Shown here: positions 49,139-56,164 of the stretch, in pieces | Position numbering within the stretch: the stretch's first letter is position 1 | Layout of the letters: each line of letters opens with the position of its first letter | NCBI RefSeq assembly: GCF_001514215.1 | Contig: NZ_KQ948874.1 | Coordinates: 1-64,000, forward strand | Length of the DNA: 64,000 nucleotides | Direction: 5' to 3' | From: Streptomyces bungoensis | Lineage (GTDB): Bacteria > Actinomycetota > Actinomycetes > Streptomycetales > Streptomycetaceae | The notes under the pieces: model-generated | The model's database searches: none | Told to the model about the DNA's origin: nothing | Seen by the model: only the letters and a program-made list of their open reading frames with translations | Position numbers and translations under genes: made by a program

Positions 49139-51187
49139 ATGCCCGAAGCAAACCGGCGCCGCTTCCTCCAACTCGCGGGCGCCACAACGGCGTTCACCGC
49201 GCTGTCCAACAGCATCCAGCGAGCGGCCGCACTGCCCGCGCACCACCGCACGGGGTCGGTCGAGGACGTCGAGCACATCGTCGTCCTGATGCAGGAGAAC
49301 CGTTCCTTCGACCACTACTTCGGTTCCCTCAGAGGCGTCCGGGGCTTCGGCGACCCCCGCCCCGTCACCCAGAACGGCAGGTCGGTCTGGCGGCAGTCCG
49401 ACGGCACGAAGGACGTCCTGCCCTTCCACCCGGACGCCGACGACCTGGGCCTCGCCTTCATCCAGGACCTCCCGCACGGCTGGAACGACGGGCACGCCGC
49501 GTTCAACGGCGGCCGGTACGACCACTGGGTGCCCGCCAAGTCCGCGACGACGATGGCGTACCTGACCCGCGAGGACATCCCCTTCCACTACGCGCTCGCC
49601 GACGCCTTCACCATCTGCGACGCCTACCACTGCTCCTTCATCGGCTCCACCGACCCCAACCGCTACTACCTGTGGTCGGGATACACCGGCAACGACGGCA
49701 AAGGCGGCGGCCCGGTCCTCGGCAACGACGAGGCGGGCTACGGCTGGACCACGTATCCGGAGCGCCTGGAGCGGGCCGGTGTCTCCTGGAGGATCTACCA
49801 GGACGTGGGCGACGGGCTCGACGCGAACGGCGGCTGGGGCTGGATCCAGGACGCCTACCGCGGCAACTACGGCGACAACTCCCTGCTGTACTTCGACCAG
49901 TACCGCGACGCGAAGCCCGGCGACCCGCTCTACGACAAGGCCCGCACCGGCACCGACGCCCGCAAGGGCGAGGGCTTCTTCGACCGGCTGCGCGCCGACG
50001 TGACGTCCGGGAAGCTGCCCCAGGTCTCCTGGATCGTCGCCCCCGAGGCCTTCACCGAGCACCCCAACTGGCCCGCGAACTACGGCGCCTGGTACATCGC
50101 CCAGGTCCTGGACGCCCTCACCGCCGACCCGGACGTGTGGGCGAAGACCGCCCTCTTCCTGACCTACGACGAGAACGACGGCTTCTTCGACCACGTCGTA
50201 CCGCCCTTCCCGCCGGCCTCCGCGGACCGGGGCAGGTCGACCGTCGATCCGTCGGCGGACCTGTTCCCGGGCGACGCCGGTCACGTCGCCGGGCCGTACG
50301 GGCTCGGCCAGCGGGTGCCGATGCTGGTCGTCTCGCCGTGGAGCAAGGGCGGGTACGTCTGCTCCGAGACCTTCGACCACACCTCGGTCATCCGGTTCAT
50401 CGAGCGCCGCTTCGGCGTGCGCGAACCCAACATCTCGCCCTGGCGCCGAGCCGTCTGCGGCGACCTGACCGCCGCGTTCGACTTCTCCCGCCGGGACACC
50501 CGGCCCGTCACGCTGCCGTCCACGGCCGGCTACGCGCCGCCGGACCGCGACCGGCACCCCGACTACGTGCCCAAGCCGCCCGCGAACCCGTCGCTGCCGC
50601 GGCAGGAGCGCGGCAGCCGGCCCACCCGGCCGCTCGGGTACGCCCCGGTGTTGGACGGCGCGGCGGACACCGCGGCCGGGACGTACACCCTCACCTTCGC
50701 CTCCGGGCCCCGTGCGGGCGCCGCGTTCCTGGTCACCTCCGGCAACCGCGCCGACGGCCCCTGGACCTACACCACCGAGGCCGGCAAGAGCCTCGACGAC
50801 ACCTGGAACTCGGCGTACTCCGCGGGCGTCTACGACCTCGCCGTGCACGGGCCCAACGGCTTCCTGCGCGTCTTCAAGGGCCGGAACGAGACCGCCGGCC
50901 CCGAGGTCACCGCCCGGCAGGCGGGCGACGACGTGGAACTCACCTTCACCAACAAGGGCTCGGGAACGGTGAGGCTGAAGCTGGTGAACGGCTACGGCGG
51001 CGACACCCGCGCGGTCACCGTGCGGCCCGGGGCCACGGTCCGCCGGACGGTCGGCCTGGCGGCGAGCCGGCGCTGGTACGACCTCACGGTCACCTGGGAC
51101 GCCGACCCGGCCTTCTCGCGCGTCTTCGCCGGGCACGTCGAGAACGGGCACCCCGGCGTCAGCGACCCCGCGATCGCGGCGAAGTGA
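49139..51187 (+). CDS. Tat-exported phosphocholine-type phospholipase C
   Basis: 682-residue secreted phospholipase of the bacterial phosphoesterase (non-haemolytic PLC) family. The ATG at 49139 gives MPEANRRRFLQLAGATTAF, a twin-arginine signal (NRRRFLQLAG). The catalytic region begins VEHIVVLMQENRSFDHYFGS, with the later CSFIGSTDPNRYYLWSGYTG, LTYDENDGFFDHVVPP and SETFDHTSVIRFIERRFGV, all family hallmarks. Residues ~495-580 and ~600-675 form the two DUF756 repeats usual at the C terminus (YTLTFASGPRAGAAFLV, VELTFTNKGSGTVRLKL). Such enzymes release phosphate-containing head groups and are often phosphate-regulated. The product may continue DNA-encoded to KPSDPA-like end AIAAK. Confidence 0.93.
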   Translation: MPEANRRRFLQLAGATTAFTALSNSIQRAAALPAHHRTGSVEDVEHIVVLMQENRSFDHYFGSLRGVRGFGDPRPVTQNGRSVWRQSDGTKDVLPFHPDADDLGLAFIQDLPHGWNDGHAAFNGGRYDHWVPAKSATTMAYLTREDIPFHYALADAFTICDAYHCSFIGSTDPNRYYLWSGYTGNDGKGGGPVLGNDEAGYGWTTYPERLERAGVSWRIYQDVGDGLDANGGWGWIQDAYRGNYGDNSLLYFDQYRDAKPGDPLYDKARTGTDARKGEGFFDRLRADVTSGKLPQVSWIVAPEAFTEHPNWPANYGAWYIAQVLDALTADPDVWAKTALFLTYDENDGFFDHVVPPFPPASADRGRSTVDPSADLFPGDAGHVAGPYGLGQRVPMLVVSPWSKGGYVCSETFDHTSVIRFIERRFGVREPNISPWRRAVCGDLTAAFDFSRRDTRPVTLPSTAGYAPPDRDRHPDYVPKPPANPSLPRQERGSRPTRPLGYAPVLDGAADTAAGTYTLTFASGPRAGAAFLVTSGNRADGPWTYTTEAGKSLDDTWNSAYSAGVYDLAVHGPNGFLRVFKGRNETAGPEVTARQAGDDVELTFTNKGSGTVRLKLVNGYGGDTRAVTVRPGATVRRTVGLAASRRWYDLTVTWDADPAFSRVFAGHVENGHPGVSDPAIAAK

Positions 51188-51259
51188 CGGCGAACGGGCG
51201 ATGAACACCGCTCCGTGCGGACTGGTCGGGTACCGGTCACATCAGGGTAGTGTGCCCCG

Positions 51260-52099
51260 GTGACCACGCAATCGAACACTCCTGCAGGCTGGTACCCCGA
51301 TCCGCACGGGGCGGCGCAGACGCTCCGGTACTGGGACGGCGCGCAGTGGACCGAGCACACCAACCCGGCCCAGCAGGCCCCCGCACAGGCACCGCAGCAG
51401 CAGGCCGCACCGCAGTTCCCGCAGCAGCAGGCCTCCGACGCCAGGGTGCAGCGGCAGGTGCAGAAGCAGGCGGGTGTCGCGGCCGGTGGTCCGGGCGGCG
51501 GCACCCTGTTCACCGAGCCGGTCCTGGTCGTGAACCAGAAGGCCAAGCTGATCGAGCTCACCAACGAGTACAAGGTCATGGACCAGAACGGCCGGGAGAT
51601 CGGCGCGGTCACCGAGGTCGGCCAGAGCGCGCTGAAGAAGATCCTGCGCTTCGTCTCCAGCCTCGACCAGTTCATGACCCACAAGCTGGAGATCCGCGAC
51701 GCGTACGGGCAGCCGCAGCTGGTGCTGACCCGGCCGGCGAAGTTCTTCAAGTCGCGGGTCGTCGTGACCCGCCCGGACGGCTCGCCGGTCGGCGAGATCG
51801 TCCAGCAGAACATGATCGGCAAGATCAACTTCGCGATGAACGCGAACGGCCAGAAGGTCGGCGCGATCAAGGCGGAGAACTGGCGGGCGTGGAACTTCGC
51901 CATCGTCGACCACGCGGACAACGAGGTCGCCCGGATCACCAAGACCTGGGAAGGCCTCGCCAAGACGCTGTTCACGACGGCGGACAACTACGTCCTGCAG
52001 ATCCACTACCAGCTGCCCGAGCCGCTGCTGAGCCTCGTGGTGGCGACGGCCCTCACCGTCGACACCGCCCTCAAGCAGGACTCGCGGGGCTGGGGCTGA
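51260..52099 (+). CDS. DUF2510 / phospholipid scramblase-related (LURP-like) protein
   Basis: 279 residues from the GTG at 51260. The N terminus (PAGWYPDPHGAAQTLRYWDG) is a DUF2510 domain with its WYPDP motif, followed by a Gln/Ala/Pro linker (AQAPQQQAAPQFPQQQ). Residues ~85-270 match the tubby-like scramblase/LURP-one fold (LFTEPVLVVNQKAKLIELTN, IVQQNMIGKINFAMNANGQK). No signal peptide or obvious helix. A TAGTGT hexamer (51248-51253) ends 6 bases before the GTG, so the mRNA may be leaderless. Function in bacteria is not established; membrane-associated role suspected. Confidence 0.85.
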   Translation: MTTQSNTPAGWYPDPHGAAQTLRYWDGAQWTEHTNPAQQAPAQAPQQQAAPQFPQQQASDARVQRQVQKQAGVAAGGPGGGTLFTEPVLVVNQKAKLIELTNEYKVMDQNGREIGAVTEVGQSALKKILRFVSSLDQFMTHKLEIRDAYGQPQLVLTRPAKFFKSRVVVTRPDGSPVGEIVQQNMIGKINFAMNANGQKVGAIKAENWRAWNFAIVDHADNEVARITKTWEGLAKTLFTTADNYVLQIHYQLPEPLLSLVVATALTVDTALKQDSRGWG

Positions 52100-52111
52100 G
52101 CGGGACCCGCG

Positions 52112-53056
52112 TCACCGGGCGGTGAGGTGCCCCGGCTGTTCCGGCCGCCGGGGCACGAGCGCCGGCTCCGCCGTGGCCGTGCCCGGCTCCAGGGCCAGGA
52201 CCGCCGCCACCGGGTGCTCCTCGTCGTCCACCGGCCCGGCGGGGCTCCGGGTCAGCAGGAACACGCCCCGGGCGGCGACGCCCGCCCCGGCCAGCGCCAG
52301 CAGCACGCCGGAGGCGCCGCCGCGCAGGCCCTGGCCCAGCAGGGTCAGCCCGATGACGGCGGCGGCCAGCGGGTTCGACAGCGTGACCACGGCCAGCGGG
52401 GCGCCGAGGCCGCCGCGGTAGGCGGTCTGGGACAGCAGCAGCCCGCCGGTGGCGAACGCGGCGACCAGGACGGCGACTACGACCTCCGCCACGCTCAGGC
52501 CCGCGCCCGTTCGGTCCGTGGCCGCCACCGTCACCGTCTGGGTCAGCGCGGAGGCGACGCCCGAGGCGACACCGGAGGCGGTCGCGTGCCGCAGGCCCGG
52601 CCGGGCGCCGGGCCGGGAGAGCACACCGATCAGGGCGGCCGTCGTCCCCGCCACCGCGAGCGCCTCGGTCAGGCTCAGCACCCGCTCGGGTGCCGGACCC
52701 GACGCGGTGACCAGCAGCGCGGCGAGCCCCAGCAGCGTCAGGGCCGTACCGCGCCACTCCGCCGTGCCGACCCGCCGCCCGGCGGCCCGCGCCCCGAGCG
52801 GCACCGCCGCGACGAGGGTGAGCGCCCCGAGCGGCTGGACGACGGTCAGCGGGCCGTACTTCAGGGCCACCACGTGCAGCAGCGCGGCGGCCGCGTTCAG
52901 TCCCACCGCCGACCACCAGGCGCCGGTGCCGAGCAGCCGCAGCAGGCCCGTTCCGGGGCCGCGGGAGGCCAGGCGCTCCTGGGCGACGGCCGCCGCGGCG
53001 TAGGCGACGGCCGAGACCAGGGACAGGCCCACGGCGAGCAGTGTGGCGGCGCTCAT
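52112..53056 (-). CDS. DMT (EamA-like) family transporter
   Basis: 314-residue integral membrane protein, start ATG 53056 overlapping the PAP2 gene stop (ATGA). About nine to ten hydrophobic helices run through residues 1-270 (TLLAVGLSLVSAVAYAAAA, LHVVALKYGPLTVVQPLGAL, VVAVLVAAFATGGLLLSQTA, VIGLTLLGQGLRGGASGVLL), the layout of drug/metabolite transporters. The C-terminal ~40 residues are a soluble tail. Exported substrate unknown. Co-transcribed with the PAP2 gene and probably regulated by the divergent TetR protein. Confidence 0.88.
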   Translation of the reverse strand: MSAATLLAVGLSLVSAVAYAAAAVAQERLASRGPGTGLLRLLGTGAWWSAVGLNAAAALLHVVALKYGPLTVVQPLGALTLVAAVPLGARAAGRRVGTAEWRGTALTLLGLAALLVTASGPAPERVLSLTEALAVAGTTAALIGVLSRPGARPGLRHATASGVASGVASALTQTVTVAATDRTGAGLSVAEVVVAVLVAAFATGGLLLSQTAYRGGLGAPLAVVTLSNPLAAAVIGLTLLGQGLRGGASGVLLALAGAGVAARGVFLLTRSPAGPVDDEEHPVAAVLALEPGTATAEPALVPRRPEQPGHLTAR

Positions 53057-53853
53057 CGGCCCGCCCCCACCAGCACGGCGTCCTGCGCGGCCGGCGGCGC
53101 GGCGGCGCGCCGGACCGGGACGGGCGCCCGGCGCGGCGGGGGCACCACCGCCAGGGCGGCGCCCAGCAGGGCGGTCGCGGCGAGCGCGTCGAGCCAGTAG
53201 TGGTTCGCCGTGCCCACGATCACCAGCAGGGTGATGAGCGGATGCAGCAGCCACAGCCACCGCCAGGCCGACCGGGTGGCCGCGATCAGGGCGACCGCCA
53301 CCATCAGCGCCCAGCCGAAGTGCAGCGAGGGCATCGCCGCGAACTGGTTGGAGAGGTGGTCGTGGGCCGGCGGGCCGTAGACGGAGGGGCCGTAGCGGCG
53401 GGCGGTGTCCACCAGGCCGGTGCCGGCCAGCATCCGCGGCGGGGCCAGCGGGAAGGTGAACGGCAGCACCAGCGCGGCCGCGGTCACCGCGGCCAGCACC
53501 CGGCGGGCCCACAGGTAGTGGGCGGGCCGCCGCAGGTACAGCCAGACCAGGAGGGCCAGCGTGGCCGGGAAGTGGACGGTCGCGTAGTAGGTGTTCGCCA
53601 GGTGCACGAGGACGTCGCCGTGCAGCAGTGCGGACTGCACGTCGCCCTCGCCGGGCAGGTGCAGGGCGCGCTCCCAGTCCCACACCCGGTGGGCGTTGCG
53701 GAACGCGGTCGCGGTGTGCCCCGTGGCCAGCTGCCGTCCGAGCTTGTAGACGAGGAAGAGCCCCGCGACGAGCAGGAACTCGCGCGGCAGCGGCGGGCGC
53801 GCTGTCACGGGCGCGTCCGCCTCCGGCACTGCAGGCTCGGTTCGGGCAGTCAT
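53053..53853 (-). CDS. PAP2-superfamily membrane phosphatase / inositol phosphotransferase-like
   Basis: 266 residues from the ATG at 53853 (GGGGCCGGGGG upstream). Several membrane helices are visible (FLLVAGLFLVYKLGRQL, LALLVWLYLRRPAHYLWARR, AALVLPFTFPLAPPRM). The PAP2_3-type phosphatase motifs are FAAMPSLHFGWALMVA (S-x-H) and GTANHYWLDALAAT (H-x-x-x-D). These enzymes hydrolyse or transfer lipid-phosphate head groups at the outer membrane face. A longer in-frame start upstream would run through the repeated operator array and is rejected. The stop overlaps the DMT transporter start. Confidence 0.87.
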   Translation of the reverse strand: MTARTEPAVPEADAPVTARPPLPREFLLVAGLFLVYKLGRQLATGHTATAFRNAHRVWDWERALHLPGEGDVQSALLHGDVLVHLANTYYATVHFPATLALLVWLYLRRPAHYLWARRVLAAVTAAALVLPFTFPLAPPRMLAGTGLVDTARRYGPSVYGPPAHDHLSNQFAAMPSLHFGWALMVAVALIAATRSAWRWLWLLHPLITLLVIVGTANHYWLDALAATALLGAALAVVPPPRRAPVPVRRAAAPPAAQDAVLVGAGR

Positions 53854-53897
53854 CCCCCGGCCCCTTCGCTGACGGTTGGTGCGTGGTCTGGTGCGGC

Positions 53898-53993
53898 GCA
53901 TCGATACGTCCTCGTACCGAAACGACCGTGTACCGATACGCCAGTGTACCGATACGCATGAGTACCGGTACACTGGCGTATCGATTGAGGTGC
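53898..53993. promoter_or_regulatory. Six-unit, 16-bp periodic operator array in the PAP2/tetR divergent promoter
   Basis: Units starting at 53898, 53914, 53930, 53946, 53962 and 53978 each begin with a version of GTACCGATACG (exact at 53930 and 53946, one mismatch at 53914, two at 53898 and 53962, weaker at 53978). The period is exactly 16 bases throughout. Overlaid on this, CGATACGCCAGTGTACCG (53934-53951) and its perfect reverse complement (53966-53983) form an 18-bp inverted repeat with a 14-base spacer. The array lies between divergent PAP2/DMT and tetR genes and is the obvious target for the TetR protein. Confidence 0.8.
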
Positions 53994-54089
53994 GAGACAC
54001 TGGACACACAGCCGGTGGCCGCACCCGGGCGAGGCTTCAGCAGGCCGCACCCGGGTCGAGCCGTACTCGAGCGCGAGGAGATGCAGCAC

Positions 54090-54734
54090 ATGACGTCGCA
54101 GGCCGCGGACGGACCGGACACGGTCGCCGCCACGCGCCGCTCCAAGATCACGCCGGAGCGTGAGCGGGAGTTCTTCGACGCCGTGCTGGAACAGATCCGC
54201 GAGTGCGGCTACGACTCCGTGACCATGGAGGGCGTCGCCGCCAGCACCCGCTGCAGCAAGTCCACGCTCTACCGGCAGTGGAAGACCAAGCCCCAGTTCG
54301 TCGCGGCCGCCCTGCGCGCCAGCCGCCGGGTGCGCTTCGCCGGCATCGACACCGGCTCGCTCGCCGAGGACCTGCGCCAGGCGGCACGGGCCGCGGGCGA
54401 CTGGTCCGTCAAGGACACCCGGCTGATGCAGGCACTCGGGCACGCGGTCACGGCCGACCAGGAGCTCGCGCAGGCGCTGCGCGAGGCACTGATCCTGCCG
54501 GAGGTGGCCGCGCTGCGGGAGATGCTGGGGCGGGGAGTGGAGCGCGGCGAGGTGCCCGCGGACCACCCCGCGCTGGAGTACGTCCCCGCCATGCTGTTCG
54601 GCGTGCTGCGGGTGCGGCCGGTCCTGTGCGGCCAGTACGCCGACTCCGGCTACCTCGTCCGGTTCGTGGAGGCCACCGTGCTGCCCGCGCTCGGACTCAC
54701 CGAAGACCCAGGCCACCGTTCACGGGATGACTGA
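54090..54734 (+). CDS. TetR-family transcriptional repressor
   Basis: 214 residues from the ATG at 54090, 9 bases after GAGGAG; an ATG at 54081 touches that site and is less likely. The N-terminal helix-turn-helix reads LEQIRECGYDSVTMEGVAAS followed by TRCSKSTLYRQWKTKPQFVA, standard for the family. The C-terminal ligand domain (residues ~75-205) contains LMQALGHAVTADQELAQALR and is of the TetR_C_11 type seen with membrane-lipid and efflux genes. It is divergent from the PAP2 and DMT genes and separated from them by an unusual repeated operator array. The ligand is unknown. Confidence 0.92.
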   Translation: MTSQAADGPDTVAATRRSKITPEREREFFDAVLEQIRECGYDSVTMEGVAASTRCSKSTLYRQWKTKPQFVAAALRASRRVRFAGIDTGSLAEDLRQAARAAGDWSVKDTRLMQALGHAVTADQELAQALREALILPEVAALREMLGRGVERGEVPADHPALEYVPAMLFGVLRVRPVLCGQYADSGYLVRFVEATVLPALGLTEDPGHRSRDD

Positions 54735-54785
54735 ACGGTGACCTGTCCGCGCCGCACCGTGGGGACGGGGGCGGCGCGCACCCCC

Positions 54786-54834
54786 CCGGCCGGGCGGGGT
54801 CCCCCTTGAGCGGAGGGGCACCCCGTCCGGCCGG
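54786..54834. terminator. Long GC hairpin between convergent tetR and DUF2510 genes
   Basis: CCGGCCGGGCGGGGT (54786-54800) pairs with ACCCCGTCCGGCCGG (54820-54834), 15 positions with one G-T pair; the 19-base loop can itself pair CCCCT with AGGGG. Probably a bidirectional terminator for tetR and the DUF2510 gene. Confidence 0.7.
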
Positions 54835-54844
54835 TCCCGTGTGG

Positions 54845-55861
54845 TCAGACGTCCTGGCCGTCGCCGCCGCCCGACGCGACCCTGATGCCCTTCAGGATCT
54901 CGTCGACGACCCCCAGGTTCTGGCCCACGTCCACGCCGAAGCGCACCACGACGATCTTCTTGGCGTCATTGGGCGAGGGGAAGGCGACCGACTCCACATA
55001 GCCGTCGGCGCCCTTGCTGGTGACCGCCTTCCAGCGCACCAGGTAGCCCTTCTGCCCGGCCACCGTCACCGCCTTCGAGGCCAGCACCCGGTGCGAGGTG
55101 ATGCTGCCGTAGGTGGTGCCGCCGTAGGCGTGCTCGGCGTTGGACGCGATGTCCGCCCGGGCGACCTGCTCCGCCGTGTCGCCCTTGGTGCCCAGCGTGT
55201 CCGCGGACGCCGTGTAGGCGCCGCCCGCGGTGCAGGTCTGGGAGGTGTCGCCGGGGCACTTGTACGCCTTGTCCGACGTCACCTGCGCGCCGATGCCGAT
55301 CACCCCGCCGGTCCAGCCCTGCGGCACGGGCAGGCTGATGCCGTTGCGCGGGTCCGGCACGGTCCCGCCGCCCGGCACCTTGGGCGGCGCCGACAGGCCG
55401 GGGGACGGCGTCCCGTCGGGACCGCCCGGGCCGCCGCCGGGACCGCCCTGCCCGCCGTCCGGTCCGCCCCGGTCCTGCTGCTGCCCGGCCCGGTCGCCCC
55501 GGCCGCCGTCGCCCTTGGTCAGCACGTACACGCCCACCCCGACGCACGCCAGGACCGCGGCCGCCGCCGCGACGGCTATGCCCGTGCGCAGGCCCCGCCG
55601 GGGCGCCGCCGGCGGCTGGCCGGGGTACGCCGGATAGCCCGGGTAGGCGCCGTACCCGGCGGGGGCCGGCGGGGTGCCGTACGCCGGGGCGGCCGGCTGC
55701 GGGCCGGCCGGGGGCTGCGTCGTGGGACCCCAGAGGGCGGCCGTCCCGGCGGGGCGGGTCTGGTCCGTCCAGGCCTTGCCGTCCCACCAGCGCTCGGTGG
55801 GCGGACCGTCGTTCGTCTGCCCGGGGTCGGGGTACCACCCGGGAGGAGTCACCTGCGTCAT
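54845..55861 (-). CDS. DUF2510 membrane-anchored protein with extracytoplasmic domain
   Basis: 338 residues from the ATG at 55861. An N-terminal DUF2510 domain (PPGWYPDPGQTNDGPPTERW, with W-D-G-K-A-W) precedes a Pro/Ala/Gly/Tyr-rich cytoplasmic linker, then one membrane helix (GIAVAAAAAVLACVGVGVYV, residues ~130-150). A low-complexity Gly/Asp/Pro stretch leads to an outside domain of ~150 residues (ISLPVPQGWTGGVIGIGAQV, then VDVGQNLGVVDEILKGIRVA) with one cysteine pair (YKCPGDTSQTCTAGG) likely forming a disulfide. Typical of actinobacterial envelope proteins of unknown role. Convergent with tetR. Confidence 0.82.
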   Translation of the reverse strand: MTQVTPPGWYPDPGQTNDGPPTERWWDGKAWTDQTRPAGTAALWGPTTQPPAGPQPAAPAYGTPPAPAGYGAYPGYPAYPGQPPAAPRRGLRTGIAVAAAAAVLACVGVGVYVLTKGDGGRGDRAGQQQDRGGPDGGQGGPGGGPGGPDGTPSPGLSAPPKVPGGGTVPDPRNGISLPVPQGWTGGVIGIGAQVTSDKAYKCPGDTSQTCTAGGAYTASADTLGTKGDTAEQVARADIASNAEHAYGGTTYGSITSHRVLASKAVTVAGQKGYLVRWKAVTSKGADGYVESVAFPSPNDAKKIVVVRFGVDVGQNLGVVDEILKGIRVASGGGDGQDV

Positions 55862-56164
55862 GCCCTTACCGTATGAGGCATCGGTGAAAGCGGGATGAGA
55901 AGATCCGCCGCCAAACCCGCCAACCGGAACATTTCGCCCCGGATTTCTGCGCGACGTCTTCGCCGGAGGAGCGCACCGGGCCCGGGCGAGCGGCCTGACG
56001 GCCCGTCGGACCCGCTCCGCCGGCCCGGGCGGACCGCGCGTCGACCCGCCGTACCCCACATCACCCGGCGGGGCAACACCTGCCCCGAGCGGCCACCACG
56101 GCTCCGCTCGGAGGGCTACGCTCGTGGTCGGTACATCGTTCGGGCTACCCGGGGAGGGAACGGG
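55862..56164. other. Divergent gap between DUF2510 gene and LuxR-type ATPase gene
   Basis: 303 bases without a gene. A TACGCT hexamer (56117-56122) is a candidate -10 element for the ATPase gene, with GGGAGG (56153-56158) as its ribosome site. I see no longer repeat or operator. Confidence 0.5.
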
